Source: Pampus argenteus (taxonomy: Eukaryota > Chordata > Actinopteri > Scombriformes > Stromateidae). From it: a DNA stretch of 64,000 nucleotides. Both the position numbers and the translations under genes were made by a program. Under the pieces are notes generated by a model, which saw nothing but the letters and a program-made list of their open reading frames with translations, ran no database searches and was not told the origin of the DNA. The number at the start of each line of letters is the position of its first letter. Position 1 is the first letter of the stretch. The DNA lies in contig CM072878.1 in assembly GCA_036937835.1 (NCBI GenBank), positions 14,550,001 to 14,614,000 on the forward strand, given 5' to 3'. Below, piece after piece: positions 49,150 to 62,843 of the stretch.

Positions 49150-52100
49150 CACATAGAATCATATTTAACTATATTTATTATAATATTTGAGTCTGTTGGC
49201 TGATAACAAAGAGACCAAATGGTTTAGGATTTAGACTAATGAAGCTCCTTGTAAAAATGTTAACAACTAACAATTAGACTACATAAAATATAACTATTGA
49301 GCTTCATATTCTCTGTGTTACTAATAAGAGCTCAGCGAGTCAAAATCTTTAATGAAGATGTAAATCTGAACTAAACTATATAATGATATAAATGAACAGC
49401 CCAATTTCCCCCAATTTTATCTGATACTTAATCTAATCTAATCAATACATATGTAAAGTGCTGCTTTACCGCTACAAATAACATAAATAAGATAAATAAC
49501 ACCATTGATGTTTTGCATGCTGGAAGATTTCATTATGCCCACATTTCTTAAGGTCACCAGTAAATAGATTCACACCCACACACACACCCACATTTGGAGA
49601 CAGTTTGAGTGCACCATGTTTCAATCATTTCCAGCACCAAAATAAGACACCAAACATGTTGGCTTACTTCCCAAAAAAAAAAAAAAAAAAAACATTCAGC
49701 GTAAAGTGTTTCACTTTCAGGAAGAAATAAATGCTGGAATTTCCATGCTACTCAGCATACAGTCATATCCTGTTTTTAGATTTCAGAAGCTTTGGATGTA
49801 ACATTTGCTTTTATGTTCTGTTGGATAAAGTAATGATGAATCACTTACCTGGAACTTACCCACAGTACTACATTTGTTGGCAAAGTCTCACCGTTTTGTA
49901 GTAAGGCATAAAGCAAGTAGTGTAATCATGTTTTCCCTGAACCCTTGGTACCCACAGAAATAATGAACAGAAACTAGAACAATGTGTTTGTAGTAAAAAA
50001 AAAAAAAAGAAGCGTTGAGAATCAACAGCTGCATATAACATTTTTAATTCACTCAGGGTGGAAGGTTTTTTAGTTAAAGGGGGTGAGAGCTGAAGAATGA
50101 TAGAAGATGATATCCAACAAGGGAGGTCTCGCAAGACAAACAGGGAGCTTCAGTTAAGAAAACAACCATTGAGATTCCAGTCACACTGCTGAAACACTCC
50201 TTATTCACAAAAAAAACAAAAAAAAAAATTAACAGGCATCGCATGCGCAGTTCACCACTCTACAGAAGGATTCTATTAAAATTTCAGTATTGTTAATGGT
50301 CACACACTAATAATAAACTTTAATCTCTTGACAATGGGTCTGTGTTTCCCAGCAACAAACTCCCAGGAACTGAAAGCTGAACAGTGCTGCCAACTAGAAC
50401 TGTTCTGAAATGAGTGTTTGACTCTCTTAACCAACGGATGCATGACCTACCAATTAAAGGTGATGATATCTATTATATTTTGATGATCAAAACAGTGGTT
50501 TCATTTTTGACATGTTCATTTATCCCTTTTGTATTCACGTTTGATGACAAAACAATCAGTTAATAAGGTAAAGCCTGCACTGTGATAATTATTTCACGAT
50601 AATGAATATGTAGATATATATACACACGCGCATCCATTTTCAGTAGGTTTTTTCTTTAAATTTTATTTATAAGAGAGATCTGAAAGACAATGGACTGATA
50701 TGATGCAGAGGTCACATAACAACGGAAGGATCAGAAAAGGAAAATGGAAGTAAAGGGATCAAGGATCAGTTACAGAGATAAAATAAACCATGTGATCTCC
50801 AAGAAGACCCATCCAAATACAGTTTAACTCATTGTTGGTAAAAAAAACAAAAAAAACAAACAAAAACAACAAACTCCATACTGTCCATACACATGCTACA
50901 TACAGGATCCCATGTACAAACTGTTTCCTGTGACAAAGAGGAAATGAAAATCATCAAATCTATAACAGTGAAAGGATATGGACCCTTGAGTGGATGTAAA
51001 AGAATGAGGATGGACTCAGCACAACCCAGAGACAAATGAACTGTGGAAAAAAACTGATAAGGAGACCTAGTACTCAGCTTTTGTGACCATGGTCTTTTCA
51101 CACCCGGAGCGTGTATTTAATGTTAACCAGTAGATTTGTGCATACAGAAAAGGATACAAGAGACATTCGCATTACAACAATATAAGTTGTGTCTCACTGA
51201 AGCAACAGTTACTGTAATGCGATCATGGAAAATGCATGAGTCACACAGAGGTGTCTTTGTGTCCGCAGATTCTTGTGTCCTTGCTGTTGCCTGTTGGGTC
51301 TATTTTCTGGATCTTGTGCAAGAGAAATGATCCAAGTGTGAGAGTGGTTGGACAGACTCTGTAGACATATGTGAGATAAACGATCGATATTGCATAACTT
51401 GGTCTTACTTACTGGGAAAACTCCTACATCTTCCACAAAAAAAAAACTCTTCAGTTACAAATAATTCGCCTCCCAGCTTTGTCACAGGAATGATTCTGAT
51501 TAAAACTGTGCTGCTTTTTTTCCCCCAAGTAAGTCATCTCTTACTCCTCTTTGTATCCAAATAGCTTGGATTCATTCAACACACTATCTTTAATTACCAC
51601 GCAGACCTCACACTAGGCAAACTCCACATACCACAAACACTGAGGAAGATGAAATCCTCTGCCAAGAGTTGCATTCTTTTCCTTGATCATTAAACAGAGT
51701 AAAGGTCATTTGAGGAATGTGTGTGTGTGCTTTCAGAAAAAATACTACAGCCTATACATTATACATCTGATTTCATGCCAACACATGTAAACCTTTGTGT
51801 GAAAAAAATCAAATAACTATTATTACAAATTTAAAATAGCAACATGCAAAACAATTTAGAAAATTATATGACAATTCTGGCCAAAAGCCAGAGAGAAAAC
51901 ACGCTAACATGTGTACAGCTATCGATAAAAAACGACTCACTCTAATTAGACCTTCTGCTGTGGATAATTTGACACATCACCTGTGCCAAAATAAACTCCA
52001 AGTCAAGTCAATTTGACTTAATACTTCCATTGGGTGTAGTTTGCAGGAAATTGTCCTTGTTGCATTCAAACTCTGCAATCAACTCTTTTCCTGATATCAT

Positions 52101-54500
52101 TTCTAATCATCACCACATCCTTCCTTTTTTTTTATAAGCCTGTATATCTATATCTTAGTTCCTGTTTACAGCATTACTTTATGTGAAATAATCACTGATA
52201 AAAACTCTGAGTATACACTGATTTGGGTCTCTGCCTGCCGATGTGAAGTCCCCAGTCTTTTGTCTTAATTCCCCATTGATACTTCATGTGTGTTCTTCTT
52301 TTTTTTTTCCCTGTCTCCTTTTAAATGCAACAACTCTCTTCACTTGGAAATGGAGGAGTAGTCTTGATGGCTATTGGCAGGCATCCTATACTGAAGACCT
52401 GGTTTTTACATTAATTACGTTGTTTTATTGTCTCTTGAAGGGAGGCTTAGTCATGTCCAGCTGAGTCAAAGCAGAAGGCTTTTCCAAGAACAACCTGCCC
52501 CTTCCCCCGTCCTGGCGGAGGAGGATCAGGAGTATCTGCCAAATAGCTCCTCATCATGTAGAATTAAATTAACCTCTGTTCGATTAATTTTTATCTACTT
52601 TGAAAAACCAGACTTTCGGTAGCGTAGGAGGTGTGTGAAGAGATTGTGAAAGATGATGTAATGAATTTTGGGAGAAATGAACTGTAATTTATTTTTTTTA
52701 TTTTTTTTCCCAGATGAACTGCAAAGGCTCTACTGCATTATCTGGGTAAATTAGGGAGAATCCCAAATTCATACTTATAACAGCAACATCTGTTCATGAT
52801 GTTAAATGCATCTCGCAGGGAGAAAGAAAAACATAAGTGAATACTTTATATTTTATCTTTGTTGAGGATCTGCCAAGAGGGGGCTTTACTTTCAGCTGTG
52901 GAAGTTACTGCATAATGTCACTAAACTCTGGCTCCACCATGTGTTGAATTCAACAAAGTGATGCCAAAGAAAATCACAGGACACAATCCACCATTTTTAT
53001 TCACTCTGAGATACACGTTTAAGATTATTTTAATTGCATTTATTTTTTTTACAAGTTGGTACATTTGAAGTGGCTGTAGTTTTTGTTGTTTTACAGGATA
53101 CAACTACCAAAGCTGTCACTGATAATAGTTACTCACCACTAGATAGCAGCATAGTGTCAAATCAAAAGTCAAAACGGCACGCAGAGATGGCAGATGGGGC
53201 CTCTAGCAAAGGTGGAAGAGGGGGCTGCTGCAAACATATCATATGGATTTGGGAAACACCAACAAAGGCAACCACAGCGACCACATACACTCACTCGGAA
53301 GCCATAACAAAGCTTCTGGGACAAGTCAATTAGCATGAACAAAGCCTACTGTGTTAAAATGTGGGATTCGTGTTTGAACCTCACATGTGCTCACAAGTTT
53401 TTTTTTGTTTTTTTTTGCTTGTTTTGTCAAAAAACAGTTGAAACATAAACTGATAATGTCAGATTTGTAACATTTGTGATTCAGATGCTTGACATCAGCT
53501 TTTTGAACTTAGATTCTGCAAATACTTACTTCCTTATAGCCCCTTTTTTTCTGATTCTTTTCTGATTATTCTAGCAGAATGTTACTGATATGGTGAATCA
53601 CAAATGTTCCTCCTTTAAGAAATGATTGTGAAATGAGATAAACATTCTTCATCATCCTGATGCTCGTGATTTATGACCTGTTACACTTTCATTTTCGGCA
53701 TCTTACTCCGTTATGTGTCACTGGCTACCCTCAGCCAGCGGTGTTACTGAGATTATTGGTTGTATTGTGGCGGGATAAACCACAAAACTGCAATTACACA
53801 GACCTTTATGATGGTAACACGGTAATCCTCTGTTTGTAAGAACTTTAAACATGGAGATTGGCTGTCTTTCTGTGGTTTAATTTTAACTTGTTTGTTTTGG
53901 GCCGCCTCCAACATGTGCTGTAGATGGACACTTTCTCACAGAGCTGCTCAGCCTGGAGCTTTTTCTCTCCAGCTCACTCTTTCCCTTTGGGTTTGAGTTT
54001 GGGGCCTTACTTATGGCCTCAGTGTATTCACTGACCAGCCAAAATGTTATTGTGTTGTCTCGCCTCTTGTCCCTTTGCCCCAGCCGTGCTAGTTTATGTC
54101 GAATGGTCTGCTATTGCTCGGCTGCAACTTCCTGCAACTTGCCAACACACAAAAAAAACCCCAAAAAAACTCTGAAACTTCTGCAGAAGTAGTACTGCGT
54201 CACATTTCATCATTCAACTGCCACAAAACCTCTGCACTGATAAATACTTTCTACAGCAGTCAGATGAGCTCCAGCACTGGAGAAGAAGAGGAGATTAGCA
54301 AAAAGAAAATAGGGCCAGAGGGACTGTGGCTGTCTACCATATCTCCCTGGTGTTGGTCCATCTGCTTGGGATATTGTATAGAGAATAAAATGGAGACTAT
54401 GATACACGAGCATTTAGTAAGAATCAAAGAAAAAGGAAGGAGGGCGGTAACACAAGCCGGCTCCTGAGAGTAGCCATTGATTTTCCACACTTGATGCTCA
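49150..54500. other. Intergenic DNA without a recognisable gene
   Basis: AT-rich sequence upstream of gene D. Open frames are short and show no family signature. It holds poly-A runs (49,672-49,692 and 49,997-50,009) and short T-rich tracts. Confidence 0.55.
49708..49718. promoter_or_regulatory. ISRE-like element upstream of gene D
   Basis: GTTTCACTTTC matches the GTTTCNNTTTC form of the interferon-stimulated response element. It lies about 780 bp upstream of the gene D start codon. Close variants (GTTTCACTTT) also occur at about 3,520 and 36,040, far from any start, so a chance match is likely. Confidence 0.25.
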
Positions 54501-55048
54501 TAGAACTAGACAGAGAAAAGGGAAAGAAGAGAAAAGCTGGTGTGATTGTATTAGGACAGGCCCAACCCGAGGATGCAGACAAATGAAACCTAATACTATT
54601 TATCATCACTACCCATCTGGATGGACGACAGCTGCAGAGGACTTTGTTACCCTGTTTGTAAGCACATCTTCTGTTCTCGAATGTTAGCAGGATGTCTTTC
54701 TAAACCACACCCGTGTTCCTCACGCATCTTTTCACTGGAAACCCTGCTGATCAGTGAAAAACAGTAAACAGATCAGCGATTACCCTGTGAAAGGGAAAGG
54801 ATGCCAAGCTCTTTTTTGTAGACTCAGTAGGATCTTGAAAGGTCTTGTGACCCACCCCCCCACCCACCAACCTCTCCCCATCCCCCCTCTGAGGCCTCCT
54901 GGGCACCATTAACACCATGAGAGAGGGGCACTGACTTCCAAGGTTTGGTGAGGCTGGAGAGTACAGCATTTGCACATCTGGAAGGCATTATGCAGTTACT
55001 ACCCGAGGGTGAAACACAGGGAAATGATGACGGGGGGTGGGGGGGTGA

Positions 55049-55074
55049 GTGTGTGTGTGTGTGTGTGTGTGTGT
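55049..55074. repeat. (GT)n microsatellite
   Basis: Thirteen GT dinucleotides following a G-rich stretch. Confidence 0.9.
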
Positions 55075-56944
55075 TTTGACCAAGCTGTGTGTGTTTTACA
55101 GAGAATAACTTAATTGCATTGTTTTGTGAGAGTTAGGTTCATGGAACCATGACCTCTTGAGAAATACTTGGAGTTAAATAAGGGTGGCATCTGTAAGTAA
55201 AAACAACGATTATAATATAGTGGAATACAGCATAGTCTTTCTATTTGTGGCAGAGGTGTGGCGTGTGAGCATACAGCATGTATGACTCTTTGTTCATGCA
55301 ACTTATTTGAAGACTGAGTCTTTTCGCTGGCCAGCAGGATGTAGAGCTCTGGACCCTTGACAACAAAGCAGCTCCATCTGAGCTTGGCCTAAAACAAGAT
55401 GGCTTTGTATGTGCGATCGCCCTCCTGCTCCTTCCTTCCTTCCCCGCACCCCTACCTATAGGGCTGCAGCCTCAGGCATTACGTACCAGGTGCTCCCCCT
55501 CGTTATCCTCGCAGCACTCCTGCCGCTTATAGAGAGCATATGTTACCTCAGCGCAACCTGACCTTCACTGGGACCAACACTCTTTAATCAATAGTGCTCT
55601 GACAGGCCAGCTGAGAGGGGAGCAGCATGTGCTACCACAAGTTTGACGTTCCTTCTGCCACATATAAGACTCTACTCTCCCGTTTTGTGCAAAACTATAT
55701 TGTCACAGTGTGAAAGTTGTAAATGCCCAACACACAATTATCTGGCTTATTAATGGCTCCATGTTATTGACCATTAATGAGGCCATACAGCCTCAGGGCG
55801 AAGCAGAGCATTCTGGCATACGGAGCTCTGATCCTTATCTGAACTCACACATTATTATATGAAGTCATATTTTTTTGGTCTATGCGCTGCCTAGAATAGC
55901 AATTACTAAATGGTCCATATGTGATTCTTGAAAAACAGTTTTGTCAGATGGCTCAGGAGCATTCTTAGTCATTTTGTGAGATTTTCCTGGCCGTGTAGTT
56001 TTCACACCCCCACCCTCTGTGTCATTTTTTTTTTACGAGAGAATGCTGAGTCCTCTCCATAACACGAGTACATGCTGTGCTCAGGATCACTAGGCTCTGG
56101 ATGATCCTTTCCCCCCCCTCCTCTTGCTCCTCTACCCCCACATCAACCTACCCCCGCTTTCTCCCTCCTTCCTCTCCCATCGTGCCCTACCATCAGTCGG
56201 CTGTTATTGAACAGGCATTTCACAGACACTCCCTCTGAGACCAGTGACCTCATCAGTGGGCAGGAAGTCAGAGGGTTCAAGTTCCTCCTGTGAGAGTAAT
56301 CCCACACATCTCTGCGCATTTGATTCAGCAGAGCTGAGAGCGTTGTGGGGCTATACGGGGGTGTGCAGTCCCCATGCTCACTTGTTTTTTTACAATCAGA
56401 CCCTGCCACATCATCATTGTCTTCACATGACCACCGAATATGACGTACGCTACCTTGGAAGGAGAACAATCTCAGAGGAAAACTAGCTAGTTCCAGGTGT
56501 CTCTACTTCCCCCGGCTGCAAATAGCTGCAACGTGGCAGTGGAACAATTTAGAGGAAAGGGTCCGATTGACGAAAGGGCAGAAGAGGAAGGAGCTTTTAA
56601 CAAATGACGAAAGAGTTGTGTATATTTAACCATTAATGGACAAAGCTGTGGCGTGTGTATGACCTTTAATAGACAAAGACTGCTCTGTTCCCCTGCCTAC
56701 AGTCTTACATCAGGGAATAATCATTAATTTGAAACATCAGGGACAGACAAACTGATTGGTGGTTCTTCCCCTAAAGTGGGTCAATGGCCTTGACTGTTTG
56801 TCAGTCCCTTCCTGCTAATGTACTGTTGCCTTAACAAATGACATCAGTGAGAATATAAACTAATGCTGATCCAACTCCTGCCTGGACACACCCACCTGGT
56901 CCTATCGAGCCCAGTTTTTGCGACTGTATTGATCCATTTTCAAA

Positions 56945-56987
56945 CATGTTTACATGTGTACATGTTTACATGTGTACATGTTTACAG
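56945..56987. repeat. 16-bp tandem repeat, 2.7 copies
   Basis: The unit CATGTTTACATGTGTA is repeated exactly twice and then starts a third time. Each copy contains TGTTTAC, a forkhead-factor consensus, at a spacing of 16 bp. Confidence 0.9.
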
Positions 56988-59900
56988 TGGATCAATGGAG
57001 CCCCAGTTGAATGTATCCCGAAGCTATACTATATGCATATACACATATACATAGATGTTATATATTAGTAATCCAACTACTCACAGTTGAATACACACTT
57101 CCAGACTCATTTCTTTCACATCCCTTATACACACCTCCCACTCTTCCAGGGAACCAAAAGTGAGTTTCAACATGTTTGTTACCAGCAGGTTTAGGTTTGT
57201 GCTGACTCTGCTCTTCCAGAGGGTTGTACCTGGGCTTGGTCGCTTCCAGCTTGCACGTCAGAAAAAGATGCAAGCATTGCCAGAAAGCCCATAGCAATTC
57301 AGAAAAAGAGCAATACAAAAAAAACCCTGGAGGACCTCACAAGATCAGACAAAAAAAACAACAAATGGACGGTTTGGGTGTGTGTGTGTGTGTGTGAGGG
57401 ATTGGGGTGTTGAATGTAAAATGACTGTGCTGGGCAGCAACTCAACTCGTCAGAGATCTTTGCCTACGGGAACATTGATGTGTTTGTGCCCAAATGTGTA
57501 GGAGGGAGACAGAGCTATCCAGTGTTTGTGAATTAGTTCCAACTCTTCAGACACGGTCCATTCCCCTAAATAAATCTGCCGTGGCAGCCTACATTGACAT
57601 CAGTGATTTGATCGCTGATTCTTGCACACATAAATACAGTGTACTGCACAACAGACTTGCACTGTAAAAAAAAAAACTATAAAAGCTGTAACAGAAGGAA
57701 GCGTTAACACATTTTTTTTTATCTTGGACTTATCATTCAGGAAAAAGAATGCACTGATAGAGTGATGCAATTTAAACAGCACCACATGTCTGTGAGGCCC
57801 TCTGTCACCAGGCCATATCACAATCAGCCTTTCTGTCGCAGACGTGCCGTCAATGTGGAGGCTCTATGTGTTTTAAGAGCCTTTTCTCCTCTCTGTCTGA
57901 CTCTGTGCCAATATTCATACTTTAGTGAAACAGAACATTCAGATACAGACTGCAGTGATACTGGGAGGACATTCACTGATAAACTCTGAACCTTCACAAT
58001 GAGAACATTCAGACTTTGTAGCCAGGGAAGAGCTGCTCTCACTCAACACCCAGCCGGTCACCATGGTGCCTCCGGTCTTGCACCATAGATTAGGGACGCT
58101 TTCGACATCTAATTATACTTATGGTACTTCTTCTCTAAATGAAGTCATGTGAAAGTATGGTGAAAAAAATAATACATATCTGCAGGGCTTAGAGTTATGG
58201 ATTGATCTAGAAATTTTTGTATTTGTTTTTTAAATCAGTCAATAGAAAACGAGTGGGAGAGAGGAGGAGTGATAGTGAAAGCATTTGAAAGTGAGAGAAA
58301 GTGTGTCTGCGCAGATAAGTGTTGGTCACAGGAGTCTGGCTTCACCGGGGTCAAGAAGGTCAGCGCTGATGTAGAAATGTGGAACGTCACGAAGCGTTAC
58401 TGTGTGGGAAAACTGGGAAAAGGAACAGGGGGAATATTTTCAGGTCTGTTTGGGATAATTGAAGTGCGTCCTTCAGCTGGAGTGCGTGTTGGTCATACAG
58501 AGAAGAAAGAAAGAAAGAGAAGAAGAAGAAGAGGAACGGAGAAAGAGGGGATTTGGTCCTTGAGCAGGTCTGGTTCCCATTAGACCAGAGGCCCGGGATC
58601 GGTTTGTTTGTACAGGCAGAACGTCCCAAAGGAGAACAGAGGCAGCCTGATGTTGCTCCTCCCAGCTGGGCCGCCATAGAGGGAATATCAGCTGCAATGC
58701 TTCACTCTCTCACCCCTTCTTGTCCCAGTCCTCTTTCTACATCCCTCCTTCCCACCCACCCTTCTGGAACAAAGTCCAAACGGGTCTTCTAAACTGTTTA
58801 CGGATGTTCTCTGTTTATGTGCTATTCATGAGAGAGCTATGTCAAAAGTTCCTCTCAGAGCCCTTGGCCTCTCATGTGATGGATAAGTCATTCATATGCA
58901 AGCCAATCTTAACAGGCATGCAAAGACAGGTCTGCCACTCACATGGGTTGGGCTACAGCACTGCACTTGCACGATATTTTTTAAAGTTTTTCCACTACTA
59001 CTGTAAAATAATGCTTGTATAACAGATTTTTTTCCCCCATTAGTGTGTTGTGTCACAGAATATTTTCCCATCATACATTTTGCAGCTCTGTTCTTGTCAG
59101 TTATTTATTTATTTATATTCTCTTTATTTTTATTTTTTGTTGTTTGCCGCCGTGCTTACCGTAAAAACACCGTGAGTCAGACTTGACTGGCACCGTTGTT
59201 GTGGATATTGGGCAACAAAAGCCTAACGACACCATGACTACATACAGAAACACTAACAGGTAAATAAAGCATTGGAGACTGATTGAAGCAGCATGACTTT
59301 GACGCCACTGTGGTGTGACAGCCGGGCCGTAAAGATCTGAGCGCACAGTGAGTGACTCAAGAGAAAACAGAGACCTGTTGAGGCTGTGGTAAAATGGTGA
59401 GGAAGTTCTCTTCTGCCACTCTATACTGCTGTAAAACAGTCAAGAGAAAGGGGGGGGATGGAGTTGAAGGGGGTCAGGGAAAGGGAAGGGGATGATGTTC
59501 CTCCCTTGGTGCTCTGCAGGGAGCAGCTGGGGAGTGGAACAGTGATTTATGGTAGCCAGAACTTCGCTGCAACTTTTTCTTGGAATTCAGGGATGTTTTG
59601 AAGGGATGGGGGGGTGGGGGTCTGCTGTGAAAAGGGTTAAGGGGCAAGAGTGGTCCAAGGCTAGGATAAGAGCAATATTTCACTCAGACCGTTAAATCAA
59701 TTCACCTCCAGAAAGTGGCTACGCTAGAGATCTTATGAACATTCGGCCCTTTTGCAATTTTCTCAGACGTATAAGGTCTTTCTGAAAGTCCCTGGAGGTT
59801 GAAGAGGTGTTTCTCCAAGCTGGAGACCTACAATTTTGCTGTGTTATTGGAACTCGTTAGGTGACCGGCACCCCCTGTACCCTAAGTACAATATTGAAAA

Positions 59901-60204
59901 AGAAAACTGAAGAGGGGTTTCTTCTAAACAATAATAAAAGTCCCACATTTAGTACAAGAGACCCTCCTGCTCTTTTTGTGGATTTATTTGAAAAGGTGAC
60001 ACCTCGAGCGAATCAATATTTAGCGCCACAAAATGAAAACATACAATAGTTGTTTAAAGGATTATAAATAACTGAAAGTTTACGAAATTATACACCCATG
60101 TGGCTGCTTCCTACTCCAGACTTGTTTTTCCCCTCAGAAAAGATCAGAAAACAATCTCAAGTCTGGATTAAATATTAACACTATTCGAATTTAGTACATA
60201 TACA

Positions 60205-60234
60205 AAAACAAACAAACAAACAAACAAACAAAAC
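60205..60234. repeat. (CAAA)n microsatellite
   Basis: About seven tetranucleotide units. Confidence 0.9.
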
Positions 60235-62313
60235 ACTGTGGTCCTGTTGCTGCTTTATCATAAGGAAGAATGCCTAAGTCAATCTGTTTAAGGTTAGCAA
60301 GATTACTGTCAGTTATAGAAGAATTTGTTAATTAAAGCCAGATTTCTTTTTGTTATCCAGCAAGCAATATTCATCAGTTTTATGGAGCATTCTCTGTGGC
60401 GGCTGTGACGTTGCCAAATTCAGCCTTTTAGTGTCGAGTGCTCGGATGTGGAAACCAAGTCACGCTCACATGCACGTACATGCATACCGCTTGTCTTCTT
60501 TGCATTTCCCATCATCCACTCCTGCACATTTAATTGCTTGTAGGGGTGATTGTTTATATGTTTTTCTCGCAGTGGATGATGTCCCTATCAAAGCTGCAGT
60601 CTGATTAGTCTGATAATGATGTGGCAGGCTCTTTGTTACGCCAGGCAGACTTTCAACTCTAATGGCAATGACTCACAAATCTTCAAGGAGAACCAGCCCA
60701 GCTGGCAAGCAGCAACATGAGCAGAGTGCATGAACAGTCATCACTGTGTGAGAACCAGACTGATCCACTGACGTTAGGGCTCCTTGCAATTCATATAGTG
60801 AGAAACCTAATTAATGGCGACACACTTCAGTCATCATGACTCACTTTGGACTTCAGCGGGTGAAGAACTGTCAGCTGGATGTCATTAGCAAGTGTCTTGA
60901 TCATTTTGTCATATTGCATGTGGGATGAGTTGCCAGCTCTTGAGCAAGTCAGATGAATTTGGAAGTTGCAGTTAATTATTATAAGTATTATTTATGTAGT
61001 GTTTCTACAGTGGTGAATGAAAGGACTAACTTGTGATTTGGTTCCTTCTCTATGGAGTCTGGTAACTTCGCTTTAATTGCCATGGTTATTACAGATTTGG
61101 CTGTGGGTGATTCAGTCATTTTGAACTCAATTGGATGCGGCCAGTGGTGTCCTCATGCAATTGTATGAATATCACAAAATCTTTCTTGGCCAATGACATT
61201 TCTGCTCCACCTTCTACTCTGATTCATTCAAGTGGGTAAGTACCTGCACTTTTGAAGCTAATATCTTTTGTATCTCTTCCTTTCAGCCACTTTCAAGTTA
61301 CCCACCATGTGTACCGCATGCATATAACACTTCTTTCACCTGGGGGGGGGGGTTATAGTAATGTTCAAACATTGACTGTATGCTGTATGACTCAGACAAA
61401 GACAGGTGCATTTCCCTGTTAACAAAACATATGCAAGAGATGAGTGTGTTTTCCTTGAATAGCTGGTGAACCATTCATTTGACTTTTATATGATGATGTT
61501 TCTACAAATAAACCTACAATACAGGTACACTGGCTGTGTAGTGTAGGATTATATCACACTAGTTAAAAATGAAGGTGACCTAGGAGACTTATCACTGCAC
61601 ACTGCATCACTTTCACACACAGTGACCAGAGGTCATGAATATAGGAAGTGTGTGGCTGCAGCAACAGATAAGCAAAACTCTTTGAAAATGTTAGAGGAAA
61701 GTGGAAATGATCTCCAATTGCATTCAATATATTGACCAGATTACACTAAATAGCAGAGACGATGCTATGGCACATTTAATCTGAACCTGTGCAGAAACTC
61801 TCCTTCATGCTGCTGTGATTGCATATAATAACTTGAGCTGAAGTCAAACAGTGGTGGGCTGCTCCAGATTTGTGGAGTGGGATTTTGTTAGCACGACCTT
61901 GGTAGAGTGAGGTCTCTGTGACTGGAGGTGTTCCAGCTGCAGCCAATAATAAACACCGGGGAGGGAAGTGAGATGGTGATGGGAAGAATGCGTGCAGTGT
62001 GCTGTGATCAAAGCATCACTTCCCGGGTGGCGTGTGGAGCTCGGCCACAGGGGGAGGCAACAGTGTGCAGTCAGTAAACCTGGATTGGTTTTTCCACAGT
62101 TCAAAGATGACCTGGAATTACATAATAAAAACACTATAAAACACATTATCAACATATTGCTGCAGTCGACTGTTTATTATTCTTATTATTGGTTTACATT
62201 ATTATTATTCTACTTTTATTTTTTACGAATTTGTCATTCTGGCAAAACAAACTTTGGTCTCCCACTTCTGTGGCCAAATGACTGTCTGGGCCACATCCAG
62301 GCCAAGGGTCATG

Positions 62314-62318
<5 letters not shown>

Positions 62319-62362
<44 letters not shown>
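62319..62362. repeat. (TG)n microsatellite
   Basis: About 22 uninterrupted TG dinucleotides. Confidence 0.95.
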
Positions 62363-62364
<2 letters not shown>

Positions 62365-62806
62365 TCAGGCATTATCAGAAGAGTGTGAGGTTTAGACCCC
62401 TGCTGCTCTCCTGCCATTGCTCCTCACACTCTTTGTCTTTTTTTTTCTTTTTATTATACACTTAACCACTTTGACAGCATGTTGCTTCTGAAGACTTCTT
62501 CGGTCTTCTTTTACCGGGTGTGTGGAGAGAAGTCCTGGTCATGAGAGAGTAGCTGGTACAAACAGTTGGATTAAAGTAAATGGCCTGACCCTGATCCTTC
62601 TTATCTGATGACCCCCAACATTGACCCCCACCAGCCAAGTGCCAGTTTCCCTTTGGAAAACAAAAGATACGTTCTGCTCTAGGAGAGAAATGTGCACCTT
62701 TGACGTATGTGTTAGCAAAAGCAGCCTTTTGTAAACACTTTTACAAACAAATACTTAGCGCTCTGCCTCCAGCAAAAATACACAGAGATCAACTCATTGA
62801 GTCTGG

Positions 62807-62810
<4 letters not shown>

Positions 62811-62837
<27 letters not shown>
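62811..62837. repeat. (CT)n microsatellite
   Basis: About thirteen CT dinucleotides. Confidence 0.92.

Positions 62838-62843
<6 letters not shown>

Noticed and set aside
56143..56469. Minus-strand 108-aa frame
   Set aside because: No domain, and no start or splice context.
58269..58583. Plus-strand 104-aa frame
   Set aside because: The C-terminal half is an Arg/Lys/Glu run from an AGA-rich repeat and nothing resembles a known family.
61992..62465. Plus-strand 157-aa frame
   Set aside because: It crosses a (TG)n repeat giving Cys-Val runs and has no splice or domain support.
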